Shown here in pieces: positions 1 through 6,574 of a stretch of DNA of 6,574 bases. How positions within the stretch are numbered: position 1 is the first letter of the stretch; every line of letters starts with the position of its first letter. Position numbers and translations under genes: made by a program. Origin of the DNA: Flectobacillus sp. Its GTDB lineage: Bacteria; Bacteroidota; Bacteroidia; Cytophagales; Spirosomataceae. The notes beneath the pieces are model-generated. The model searched no databases and had not been told where the DNA came from. It saw nothing but the letters and a program-made list of their open reading frames with translations. The DNA is taken from the NCBI GenBank assembly GCA_029865665.1, contig JARXAV010000070.1, forward strand, positions 1-6,574. The letters are read 5' to 3'.

Positions 1-2
1 AG

Positions 3-98
3 ATTAAATATACCTCTGTCATTAATTACATGGATTCATCCTTATTAGATAAAAAGTTAATTAAATCAACGGAGAAAAATATAGAATATCTCAGATGA
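3..98 (+). CDS. Possible 3' tail of a gene cut by the window start (very uncertain)
   Basis: One plus-strand frame is open from the window edge to a TGA at 96-98, giving about 31 codons. Its translation is Lys/Ile/Leu-rich and ends in NIEYLR. I do not recognise it. In DNA this AT-rich, an open run of this length can arise by chance, so this is only a candidate for the end of a gene lying to the left. Two further short open runs follow in the other plus-strand frames (65-133 and 115-183). They overlap stepwise and could mark a frameshifted remnant, or could equally be noise. Sequence to the left of the window would settle it. Confidence 0.2.
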   Translation: MKYTSVINYMDSSLLDKKLIKSTEKNIEYLR

Positions 99-278
99 GA
101 GAAGAAGGTAATGAAACAGTGAATATTCTCTAGTAGCTATGTATTTTTGTGAAACAATAAATCAAGCCATCTCTCCTATTTGATTCGTTTAATAGTCTGC
201 TGAGGAGCTATAATTAATTGCCTTGTTGTCATACTAAAAGGTACAATGTATTATTTATAAGCAAAATATATCTATCCC

Positions 279-316
279 TAGAATGTACTTTATAGAATAA
301 TAAGTACTTCATTCTA
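279..316. repeat. Imperfect inverted repeat (hairpin)
   Basis: TAGAATG (279-285) pairs with CATTCTA (310-316), and TACTT (286-290) pairs with AAGTA (302-306). This leaves a 3-nt bulge on the right arm and an 11-nt loop. No T-run follows on either strand, so it is not a standard intrinsic terminator. Function unknown. Confidence 0.5.
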
Positions 317-332
317 AGAGGTTTAAGACGTG

Positions 333-344
333 TGTTAACTATTA
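333..344 (+). repeat. Direct repeat copy 1, TGTTAACTATTA
   Basis: This 12-base sequence recurs exactly at 548-559, just after the predicted gapA transcription start. A shorter related copy (core TTAACTA) lies at 458-464. The core GTTAAC is a palindrome. A protein-binding site is possible, but a 12-mer repeat in AT-rich DNA can also be chance. Confidence 0.4.
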
Positions 345-363
345 GTAAATCCAAATTACTTCC

Positions 364-406
364 CTATTATATTTAGCAATTTAAAACATTTTGCTAAATA
401 TAATAG
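364..406. repeat. Perfect 16-bp inverted repeat
   Basis: CTATTATATTTAGCAA (364-379) is followed, after an 11-nt loop (380-390), by its exact reverse complement at 391-406. The stem is AT-rich, with GC pairs at the base and near the loop. Neither side has the T-run of a classical Rho-independent terminator. It could be a terminator or RNA-stability element for a transcript entering from the left, an operator, or the remnant of a small mobile element. A small neighbouring hairpin (AATTAG 414-419 with CTAATT 427-432) repeats part of the same TTAGCAA word. Confidence 0.75.
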
Positions 407-507
407 CTATTTAAATTAGCAAAAAACTAATTATATAAATACTATTTACTAAACGTTTTAACTACTCTTTATAATCATAATTAAATGCAGAAATTGAAGT
501 CCTATAA

Positions 508-539
508 TTTGGTGTTAGGAATCTTATGTCTTATTTTTG
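508..539 (+). promoter_or_regulatory. Bacteroidota-type promoter of gapA
   Basis: A -33 element TTTG (508-511) and a perfect -7 element TATTTTTG (532-539, consensus TAnnTTTG) are separated by 20 bp. This is the arrangement recognised by the primary sigma factor of Bacteroidota. Transcription would start near 545-548, giving a leader of about 25 nt before the gapA ATG. The leader has no Shine-Dalgarno-like sequence, only A-rich bases just before the start, as is usual in this phylum. Confidence 0.8.
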
Positions 540-547
540 TACTGTAA

Positions 548-1585
<1,038 letters not shown>

Positions 1586-1599
1586 TTTATAGCATACAT

Positions 1600-1636
1600 A
1601 AAAAAGGCGTGATGTTTAATACATCACGCCTTTTTT
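1600..1636. terminator. Bidirectional Rho-independent terminator between gapA and trmB
   Basis: The arm GGCGTGATGT (1606-1615) pairs with ACATCACGCC (1621-1630) around a 5-nt loop. Six A residues lie on the left and six T residues on the right, so both strands carry a GC-rich stem followed by a U-run. It lies 14 bp after the gapA stop and its right edge is directly next to the trmB stop at 1638-1640, so one element serves both converging genes. Confidence 0.93.
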
Positions 1637-1637
1637 A

Positions 1638-2312
1638 TTACCCTTCAACAGGTTTCTTTTCCAGTTGACAACATAGATAATTAATTAAAAAACCTTTATC
1701 CGTAAAGATTTGCTCAAATCTTGTTTTGATTCCATAATGTCGAACATTTAATTCGGAGCTATACAAATCTTTTGTACTTAGTAAATTACGAACGCCATAG
1801 TTTTCTAAGGTTTCTATCGAATAATCAAAGAACGCTTCGTGATCAGTCTTTAAATGTAAGATTCCCTCATTGTTTAAGATGTAATCATAAATTGCTAAAA
1901 AGCGTTCATTTGTCATTCTTCTCCTAATTCCACTCTTGATTGGCTGTGGATCTGGAAAGGTAATCCAAATCTCACTTATTTCATTTTCCTGAAAGAAGTC
2001 AAGTAATTGATGAACCTTTGTTCTTAGAAATGCTACATTTAACAAATTAGCCTCCAAAGCCAAATCACTACCAACAGCTATCCTATCCCCTTTTATATCT
2101 ATTCCGATAAAATTCTTTTCAGGATAGAGTTTTGCTAAACCAATGGTGTATTCTCCTTTGCCACAACCTAACTCCAAAACGATTGGATTTTCATTCTTGA
2201 AATACGTTGTATGCCAATTTCCTTTAATTTCATTAAAAAGAGGGCTTGTATCTTGAATAATGTTGACTTTTTCTAAATTCTCTTGAAATCTCTGTGCTTT
2301 TTTTCTTCCCAC
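1638..2312 (-). CDS. trmB: tRNA (guanine-N7-)-methyltransferase
   Basis: Cytoplasmic enzyme that transfers a methyl group from S-adenosylmethionine to N7 of guanosine 46 in the tRNA variable loop. The protein has 224 residues, the usual bacterial size. SAM-binding motif I ELGCGKGEY is at residues 47-55 and the acidic strand IDIKGDR at 71-77. FPDPQ (119-123) with the following Arg-rich stretch is the family's catalytic and tRNA-binding region. The C-terminal TRFE (197-200) corresponds to the conserved T-x-(Y/F)-E block. The usual FPDPW reads FPDPQ here, a variant I associate with Bacteroidota. The start is GTG: an in-frame TAG lies one codon further upstream, and MGRKK is a typical N-terminus. 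It follows folC on the same strand after 159 bp and may have its own weak promoter. Confidence 0.96.
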   Translation of the reverse strand: MGRKKAQRFQENLEKVNIIQDTSPLFNEIKGNWHTTYFKNENPIVLELGCGKGEYTIGLAKLYPEKNFIGIDIKGDRIAVGSDLALEANLLNVAFLRTKVHQLLDFFQENEISEIWITFPDPQPIKSGIRRRMTNERFLAIYDYILNNEGILHLKTDHEAFFDYSIETLENYGVRNLLSTKDLYSSELNVRHYGIKTRFEQIFTDKGFLINYLCCQLEKKPVEG

Positions 2313-2357
2313 TGTCTATTTTTTAATGCTGATTTTCTTAAATAATTAACTGAAATA

Positions 2358-2387
2358 CAAAGATTTGACAACCTTTTCACCCTTAAA
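2358..2387 (-). promoter_or_regulatory. Weak candidate promoter for trmB
   Basis: On the minus strand a -7-like box AATCTTTG (2365-2358) matches TAnnTTTG except for the first base. A TTTA stands 18 bp upstream where TTTG is expected. The predicted transcript would start about 40 nt before the trmB GTG. Each element has one mismatch, so this is only a candidate. Read-through from folC is the alternative. Confidence 0.3.
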
Positions 2388-2394
2388 ACACCCA

Positions 2395-2453
2395 TCTGAG
2401 AATCGAATATTTTTTCTCTCCTGTATCTAATTACAATACACTAAATTCTCAGA
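2395..2453. repeat. 9-bp inverted repeat with nested hairpin between folC and trmB
   Basis: TCTGAGAAT (2395-2403) and ATTCTCAGA (2445-2453) are exact reverse complements, 41 bases apart. Inside lies a second pair, TGTAT (2422-2426) with ATACA (2436-2440). No U-run follows on the minus strand, so it is not a classical terminator for folC. It may be a folded 3' end or leader, or chance. Confidence 0.4.
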
Positions 2454-2471
2454 ACACTTATTTTTATGAAT

Positions 2472-3767
2472 TTATAGCTCATTTATCTCTGCTACCACAA
2501 AAGTACTACCTCCAATAAAAATAACGTCATCCTTATCCGCTTTTTGTCTTGCAAATGCGATAGCCCGATTAACATCAGCAATTGAAATCCCTTTCAGGCC
2601 TTTGGATAACGCTAAGTTCGCTAATTCATCCGCAGGTAAGGCTCGCATGATTTGTGCCTGACAAAAAATGTAGTTGGCATCTTTAGGTAATAAATCTAAA
2701 ATACCGCTGATGTCTTTATCTTTGACAAACCCCAAGACTAACCAGAGTGATTTCTTAGGTATGGATTCAAGATCGGAAAGCAATTCTTTTATTCCAGCAC
2801 TATTATGTCCTGTATCACAAATAGTAAGAGGTGCTTGGCTTAACTGCTGCCAGCGGCCTTTTAGATTCGTCAAAGTAACCACCTGACTAATTCCTACTTT
2901 TATGGCCTCATTACTTATGGTAAAATTACCCATGCTATTCAACACACGAATAACTTCTAAAACACCTTGTAGGTTGTGTTTTTGATAGCTTCCTGTTAGC
3001 TCTGAGGTTAGATTTATCGTAATGCCATTACTTTTATCATTAACGCTTAATTGAAGCCCTCCTGATTGAAATATGGAATTCTCTACATAAAAGGAATCTT
3101 CTGCAAAGTAAATAGGAGCATTTTGCAAGGTGGCTTCCTCCATAAAAACAGAGATAGTTTCTGGATGACGTTGAGAAATAACAACGGGAGTATCTTGTTT
3201 GATAATTCCCGCTTTCTGATAGGCAATCTTAGGCAATGTATCCCCTAAAATATCTACATGATCATAACTAATATTGGTAATTAGCGATAATTCAGGATAA
3301 ATAACATTTGTTGAATCGAGTCTTCCTCCTAAACCTACCTCAATTATAGCAATATCTACCTCCTGTTCTGCGAAATACTCAAAAGCAAGCCCAACAGTAC
3401 ATTCGAAGAAAGAAGGCTCTAAATCGGCTATAAATGATTTATTGTCTTCCACATACTTCACAACCCGTGATTCTGGGATAGCTTGTCCGTTAATTCTGAT
3501 GCGTTCCGTGAATGATTTTAAATGAGGCGAGGTGTACAAACCCGTTTTGTAGCCAGCAGCCTGTAAAATAGCCGCTAAATAATGGGAGGAACTGCCCTTG
3601 CCATTTGTACCTGCAATATGAATACTTTTGAATTTAAGATGGGGATTACCCAAATGTTCACAAAGACGTTGGGTATTTTCTAATTTGGGTTTAAATGCTT
3701 TACTACCTATACGATGAAAAACAGGTAAATGAGCGTATAAATAATCAATTGTTTCTTGATAAGTCAT
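2472..3767 (-). CDS. folC: Bifunctional folylpolyglutamate synthase / dihydrofolate synthase
   Basis: ATP-dependent Mur-ligase-family enzyme of the cytoplasm. It adds glutamate to dihydropteroate to make dihydrofolate and extends the polyglutamate tail of reduced folates. The 431 residues match the family length. The P-loop GTNGKGS is at residues 53-59, followed by TSPHL (79-83) and ERIRING (88-94). The central block EVGLGGRLDSTN is at 143-154 and SYDHVDILG at 167-175. Lys185 in YQKAGI is at the position of the carbamylated lysine of this family. The C-terminal domain carries DTGHN (318-322) and a closing FIGGSTFVVAE. Whether it performs both reactions or one cannot be told from motifs alone. 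The ATG lies only 23 bp after the T-run of a terminator that follows tonB, with no clear promoter between them. Confidence 0.96.
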   Translation of the reverse strand: MTYQETIDYLYAHLPVFHRIGSKAFKPKLENTQRLCEHLGNPHLKFKSIHIAGTNGKGSSSHYLAAILQAAGYKTGLYTSPHLKSFTERIRINGQAIPESRVVKYVEDNKSFIADLEPSFFECTVGLAFEYFAEQEVDIAIIEVGLGGRLDSTNVIYPELSLITNISYDHVDILGDTLPKIAYQKAGIIKQDTPVVISQRHPETISVFMEEATLQNAPIYFAEDSFYVENSIFQSGGLQLSVNDKSNGITINLTSELTGSYQKHNLQGVLEVIRVLNSMGNFTISNEAIKVGISQVVTLTNLKGRWQQLSQAPLTICDTGHNSAGIKELLSDLESIPKKSLWLVLGFVKDKDISGILDLLPKDANYIFCQAQIMRALPADELANLALSKGLKGISIADVNRAIAFARQKADKDDVIFIGGSTFVVAEINEL

Positions 3768-3790
3768 TGAGTGAGCTAATTATTGGTAAC

Positions 3791-3824
3791 AAAAAAAGTA
3801 GTGCAAGTTACCTTACACTACTTT
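3791..3824 (-). terminator. Rho-independent terminator after tonB, close to the folC start
   Basis: On the minus strand the arms AAAGTAGTG and CACTACTTT (3824-3816 and 3803-3795) form a 9-bp stem. It continues, after one mismatch, with three more pairs and a 4-nt loop. Seven T residues (3797-3791) follow directly. It starts 25 bp after the tonB stop and its T-run ends 23 bp before the folC ATG. On the plus strand only three T residues follow, so it works mainly on minus-strand transcripts. Confidence 0.85.
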
Positions 3825-3849
3825 ATATAACAACGATTATTGAATTCTA

Positions 3850-4812
3850 TTAGTGTGCACTAATTCTAAATGTTACTGTACCTGTTGACAAGGGAGCTTT
3901 CTCATTATCGTCTGTTGGTCTAAATTTAGTAGCTTTTAATTTAGCTTTACATTTAGCCACCACTGCTGGATTTCCTATGGTAGATTCAAGCACTTCTATG
4001 TATTGAACATCTCCATCCGAATCTACTTTAAAACGCAATCTAATCATCCCATCATCGTTGGTATCAATATCAATTACTGGTTTACTAACCCAAGTCCAAC
4101 CTGCAATAGCCAGACTACCTTTGCCTGTTCCACCATCGCCTCCAGTATTTCCACCGCCTGTTCCTGGCGTACGAGGCTTATAAGTACCACCCTGAACTAC
4201 ATTACCGTCAGGTTGTCCTTGGTTTCCTCTTCCACCACCTGTCCCATCACCTCCAGCTCCGTGTCCAGAAGCAGTCCCAGATGTACCATTTGAATTATTT
4301 CCCCTATTGGGTAAAGTAGCTCCCTGAACGGGTCTTGATGTTTCAACAGCTGGTTGTCTCGAAACTACTGGTTTTGAAACAGGTTCTTTTTTGGATTCAA
4401 CTTTCGTTTCTTTTACTTCTTTAACTTTAACAGGAGATGGTCGATTACTAGTTAAAACTGGGCGTTCAGCAGTAGGCTTTCGTTTTTCAACTACTTTAGG
4501 TCTTGGTTCAACAACTTCCTTTACCTTCGTATTTTTCTCTACCACTTTTTCAGCGGGTTTCGTATCGACTAAGCGTTTGCTGTCACTAGCGTGGTTGCGT
4601 GTAAATACGTTTCCACTTCCATAATCATCTGTCCCAAAATTGACTAATACTCCACCGCCATTGGGTAATTCTCGTTTTATCGTTTCGGATGAATTCCAAA
4701 CTGTCACATACCAGCATACTGCTAACAAACCAGCATTAAAGGCTGTTGTTAGCACGAACGCTATCGTCCTATTTTTACTGTCTTCACTTTCTTGTTGATA
4801 ATTGCTTGTCAT
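3850..4812 (-). CDS. tonB: TonB family energy-transducing protein
   Basis: Inner-membrane protein that reaches across the periplasm and passes proton-motive energy to TonB-dependent outer-membrane receptors. The short N-terminus is cytoplasmic, with one membrane helix at about residues 17-38. An NFGTDDYGSG segment (58-67) follows, of a kind I associate with TonB proteins of Cytophagales. The linker is rich in Lys, Glu, Val and Pro (about 80-160), then Gly-rich (171-232, 26 of 62 residues Gly). The C-terminal domain (about 236-320) begins with LAIAGWTW and ends in TGTVTFRISAH, with the TonB-like KFRPTDDN segment at 296-303. The gene starts 25 bp after the SPOR gene, so the two are probably cotranscribed, and a terminator follows it. 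Partner genes exbB and exbD are not in view. Assignment to the family is firm, but the receptor it serves is unknown. Confidence 0.9.
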   Translation of the reverse strand: MTSNYQQESEDSKNRTIAFVLTTAFNAGLLAVCWYVTVWNSSETIKRELPNGGGVLVNFGTDDYGSGNVFTRNHASDSKRLVDTKPAEKVVEKNTKVKEVVEPRPKVVEKRKPTAERPVLTSNRPSPVKVKEVKETKVESKKEPVSKPVVSRQPAVETSRPVQGATLPNRGNNSNGTSGTASGHGAGGDGTGGGRGNQGQPDGNVVQGGTYKPRTPGTGGGNTGGDGGTGKGSLAIAGWTWVSKPVIDIDTNDDGMIRLRFKVDSDGDVQYIEVLESTIGNPAVVAKCKAKLKATKFRPTDDNEKAPLSTGTVTFRISAH

Positions 4813-4837
4813 ATCAGTGCTATACTAAGGTTTTAGA

Positions 4838-5875
4838 TTAAGGTAAAAGGTCTGTGGTATAAATCCAAGCTTTATCTAACGTTGCAGCTTTTTTAACAGC
4901 TTCATCTTTGGTGTTATAATAATCTAAAGAAACTTTAATTTTATTACTTTTTTTATGTTCTCCAATCAGTTGAGCCTTTTCATATCCATCACTTTTAAGT
5001 TTACTCATAAAAAGTTCAGCATTCTTTTTGCTTTCAAAACTCCCTACAATAACGAAATATTTTGGATTTTGTTGTATGTCTAACTCTTGAATTACTGGAG
5101 CTGATTTTGTTGTATTTCTGACTAATTTCTCATTTTTTGTCTCGCTAGAAACCCATGTATATACAGGATATTTGTATGTAGTAAAGAAGTTTAGATTACT
5201 CAATGTAAATCCCTTATTATCATATATATAGAATGACAAAAATAAGGCAATCATTGCGACTGCTGACGCAATGAAAAAGTATTCTTTTCGATTCTCTTTC
5301 GCTTCAACCTTCTTAAACGAAATTACAGGAGACACTTCAACTGTAGGGGTATTTGCAATTGAAACGTTATCAAAAACAGCTTGATTCGATACCGATTCTG
5401 TCAAAGCCTTTGTTGGTAAAATAACTAACTTTGGTTGTTCGTAAGTTACCTTGGCTGGCTGTGCCATCTTCGTTAAAGCAAAGGACGAAATGCCAAAACT
5501 ATTGGAAGAGAAGTCTATATTATAAACAGGAATAAACTGAATTTTGTTCTCTTCATTTAAACAAAAAGAGCCAAGGTCTCTGATAAACAGATAATCATCA
5601 TTTCTCATGGTCTGACGAATATATGTTACATAGTCTTTGATTTTTTGGCTTGCCTCTGTCCTACTTATTTTTTCTTGTTGAATGATATACGTTGAAAGAA
5701 TCCCATCATCTGTACGCAATAGTTCATTAAAAGCGAACCATTTTCGTGCAGGTTTAGCGATAGCATCTTCAAGTTTACTTTCTTCGTAATTTGCCACGAA
5801 ACCGCCGAAATCTGGGATTACGACACAATCTTGTTCAAAGAGTAAGTCCTTGATATATTCTTGTATTTTTTTCAT
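4838..5875 (-). CDS. HU-CCDC81 domain, transmembrane, SPOR domain protein
   Basis: Predicted bitopic inner-membrane protein of 345 residues. Residues 1 to about 125 form a double HU-like module of the CCDC81 clade (MKKIQEYIKDLL start, VVIPDFGGFVANY at 18-30, second repeat around 60-125 with LFIRDLGSF). A less ordered stretch follows, then one membrane helix (about 199-218) and a periplasmic SPOR domain (about 271-343, with KYFVIVGSF at 272-280). SPOR domains bind denuded septal peptidoglycan. HU-CCDC81 modules are related to DNA-binding HU/IHF proteins, and such fusions in Bacteroidota have been proposed to link DNA or cytoplasmic partners to the cell wall. DNA binding here is inference. There is no signal peptide, in agreement with a cytoplasmic N-terminus. 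It lies first in a likely operon with tonB. Confidence 0.9.
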   Translation of the reverse strand: MKKIQEYIKDLLFEQDCVVIPDFGGFVANYEESKLEDAIAKPARKWFAFNELLRTDDGILSTYIIQQEKISRTEASQKIKDYVTYIRQTMRNDDYLFIRDLGSFCLNEENKIQFIPVYNIDFSSNSFGISSFALTKMAQPAKVTYEQPKLVILPTKALTESVSNQAVFDNVSIANTPTVEVSPVISFKKVEAKENRKEYFFIASAVAMIALFLSFYIYDNKGFTLSNLNFFTTYKYPVYTWVSSETKNEKLVRNTTKSAPVIQELDIQQNPKYFVIVGSFESKKNAELFMSKLKSDGYEKAQLIGEHKKSNKIKVSLDYYNTKDEAVKKAATLDKAWIYTTDLLP

Positions 5876-5898
5876 GGAAAGTGTATGCTATCTTGTTA

Positions 5899-5906
5899 TA
5901 AAGGTA
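5899..5906 (-). promoter_or_regulatory. Weak candidate -7 box for the SPOR-tonB operon
   Basis: TACCTTTA on the minus strand matches TAnnTTTG except for the last base and would give a leader of roughly 15-20 nt. No TTTG stands at the normal distance upstream, where the terminator stem of the preceding gene lies. The T-run TTTG at 5922-5919 is only 12 bp away. Some promoter is expected here because a strong terminator separates this operon from the upstream gene. Confidence 0.2.
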
Positions 5907-5919
5907 CTATAAAAATCAC

Positions 5920-5964
5920 AAAAAAACGGGTTTGTTAAAGTGTTGTAGCTTTAACAAACCCGTT
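5920..5964 (-). terminator. Strong Rho-independent terminator of the receptor gene
   Basis: Sixteen perfect base pairs join 5949-5964 with 5925-5940 around an 8-nt loop, with a GGG/CCC core. On the minus strand the stem runs into seven T residues (5926-5920). It begins 20 bp after the stop of the outer-membrane barrel gene. It should separate that gene from the SPOR-tonB operon, whose first codon lies 44 bp further on. No T-run follows in the plus direction. Confidence 0.93.
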
Positions 5965-5984
5965 CACACAATTATTGAACTAAG

Positions 5985-6574
5985 TTAAAAAGAAAAAGAT
6001 AATCCTGCAAGAAAGTTGACTCCCTGTTGCGGATAATATAAATATCTCTGGTAATTTTTGTTCAAAACATTATTTGCAGACACGAAAAGGTTCAATTGGT
6101 CTGTAATAACGTAGGTAAATTTAAAGTTCAAATCGAAAATCATTGGGAAGCTTTCTTCTACATTTGACTTGAAGTTTTTACCTTTTAACCCTGTTAGCAT
6201 GAATATATCTGAACTAACCAAAAACTTATCTTTTATAGAGAAGGTGTTGTTCCAAGTAGCGGTGAAGTTAGGTCTATGCCACGCCTTTTCTACGTTATCT
6301 AAACCACTATAGACGAACAAATCAAACTTAAATAGTGACCGCCACATCTGCGGAATTTGATACGCTGCCTGACCAGATAAATTCATAACATTGGCATTGG
6401 TATAACGAATATCAAAACGAGAAGAGTCCGTTACAGCATTTGTAAACACATAAAAATCATTGTATTTGGCATAACTCACTTTTGCTTCTAAATCAAAACC
6501 TGAGATGGATGCCTTGGCTCCTACATACAAATCACTAGATTTACGGGTATTTCTCAATTCTGAATTTCTTCCTA
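5985..6574 (-). CDS. C-terminal part of a TonB-dependent receptor-like outer-membrane barrel (5' end beyond the window)
   Basis: The frame stays open to the right edge, so the visible 195 residues are the end of a longer gene. The TTG at 6557-6555 is an internal codon, not a start, because five more in-frame codons precede it. The sequence consists of alternating hydrophobic and polar strands typical of a beta-barrel, such as FDLEAKVSYAKYNDFYVF and LFKFDLFVYSGL. It ends with LNLFVSANNVLNKNYQRYLY, a segment resembling the last strands of TonB-dependent receptors, and the final residue is Phe, the usual C-terminal signal for insertion by the BAM complex. Plug domain and TonB box would lie outside the window, so receptor identity and ligand cannot be told. 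A TonB gene lies two genes downstream. A plug-less barrel protein remains possible. Confidence 0.82.
   Translation of the reverse strand, partial: GRNSELRNTRKSSDLYVGAKASISGFDLEAKVSYAKYNDFYVFTNAVTDSSRFDIRYTNANVMNLSGQAAYQIPQMWRSLFKFDLFVYSGLDNVEKAWHRPNFTATWNNTFSIKDKFLVSSDIFMLTGLKGKNFKSNVEESFPMIFDLNFKFTYVITDQLNLFVSANNVLNKNYQRYLYYPQQGVNFLAGLSFSF

Noticed and set aside
142..149. Perfect TAnnTTTG box (TATTTTTG) on the plus strand
   Set aside because: No TTTG lies at the proper distance upstream and no gene or conserved RNA follows within reach, so it is probably chance in AT-rich DNA.
2273..2395. Minus-strand 40-codon frame starting with ATG between folC and trmB
   Set aside because: It overlaps the start of trmB in another frame, has no recognisable sequence, and its upstream part overlaps the inverted repeat.
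2674..2886. Plus-strand open frame of 70 codons
   Set aside because: Fully inside folC on the opposite strand, with no recognisable domain or promoter.
3066..3248. Plus-strand open frame of 60 codons
   Set aside because: Fully inside folC on the opposite strand; nothing supports it as a gene.
4003..4293. Plus-strand open frame of 96 codons
   Set aside because: It lies antisense within tonB, over its C-terminal domain and Gly-rich linker. The Ser/Thr-rich translation is a by-product of low-complexity DNA, with no family resemblance.
4391..4624. Plus-strand open frame of 77 codons
   Set aside because: Antisense to the Lys/Glu/Pro-rich part of tonB; a Ser/Thr/Phe-rich artefact of the opposite strand.
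6555..6557. TTG as the start of the outer-membrane barrel gene
   Set aside because: The reading frame continues without a stop to the window edge and the protein lacks a signal peptide and N-terminal domain, so the real start is outside the window.

Overview
The window looks like a chromosomal segment from a low-GC member of the Bacteroidota. The evidence is a perfect Bacteroidota-type promoter (TTTG, 20 bp, TAnnTTTG) in front of the first gene, no Shine-Dalgarno-like sequence before the starts inspected, and a protein that combines HU-CCDC81, transmembrane and SPOR domains. The TonB protein also has a sequence style familiar from this phylum. Order Cytophagales is my best guess from the TonB protein, but a sequence search would have to confirm it.

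Layout: positions 1-571 are an AT-rich stretch without a convincing gene. It holds several inverted repeats, a 12-bp direct repeat and the gapA promoter. Positions 572-1585 (+) encode glyceraldehyde-3-phosphate dehydrogenase. Everything after that is on the minus strand, read from right to left: the C-terminal part of an outer-membrane TonB-dependent receptor-like barrel (cut by the window edge at 6574), a strong terminator, the HU-CCDC81/SPOR membrane protein, TonB, a second terminator, folC and trmB. gapA and trmB converge on one shared bidirectional terminator at 1600-1636.

How the genes relate: gapA (glycolysis), folC (folate synthesis and polyglutamylation) and trmB (tRNA m7G46 methylation) are ordinary housekeeping genes. 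The more interesting part is the envelope block. The SPOR protein and TonB are 25 bp apart, probably form a two-gene operon, and lie just downstream of a receptor barrel of the type TonB energises. No exbB or exbD is visible. The two strong minus-strand terminators split the block into units, and the one between tonB and folC ends only 23 bp before the folC start, so it may act as an attenuator.

I did not find a defence system, mobile element, CRISPR array, tRNA or rRNA. The window is mostly conserved chromosome. Its least explained parts are the structured 5' intergenic region and the regulatory logic around the terminators.
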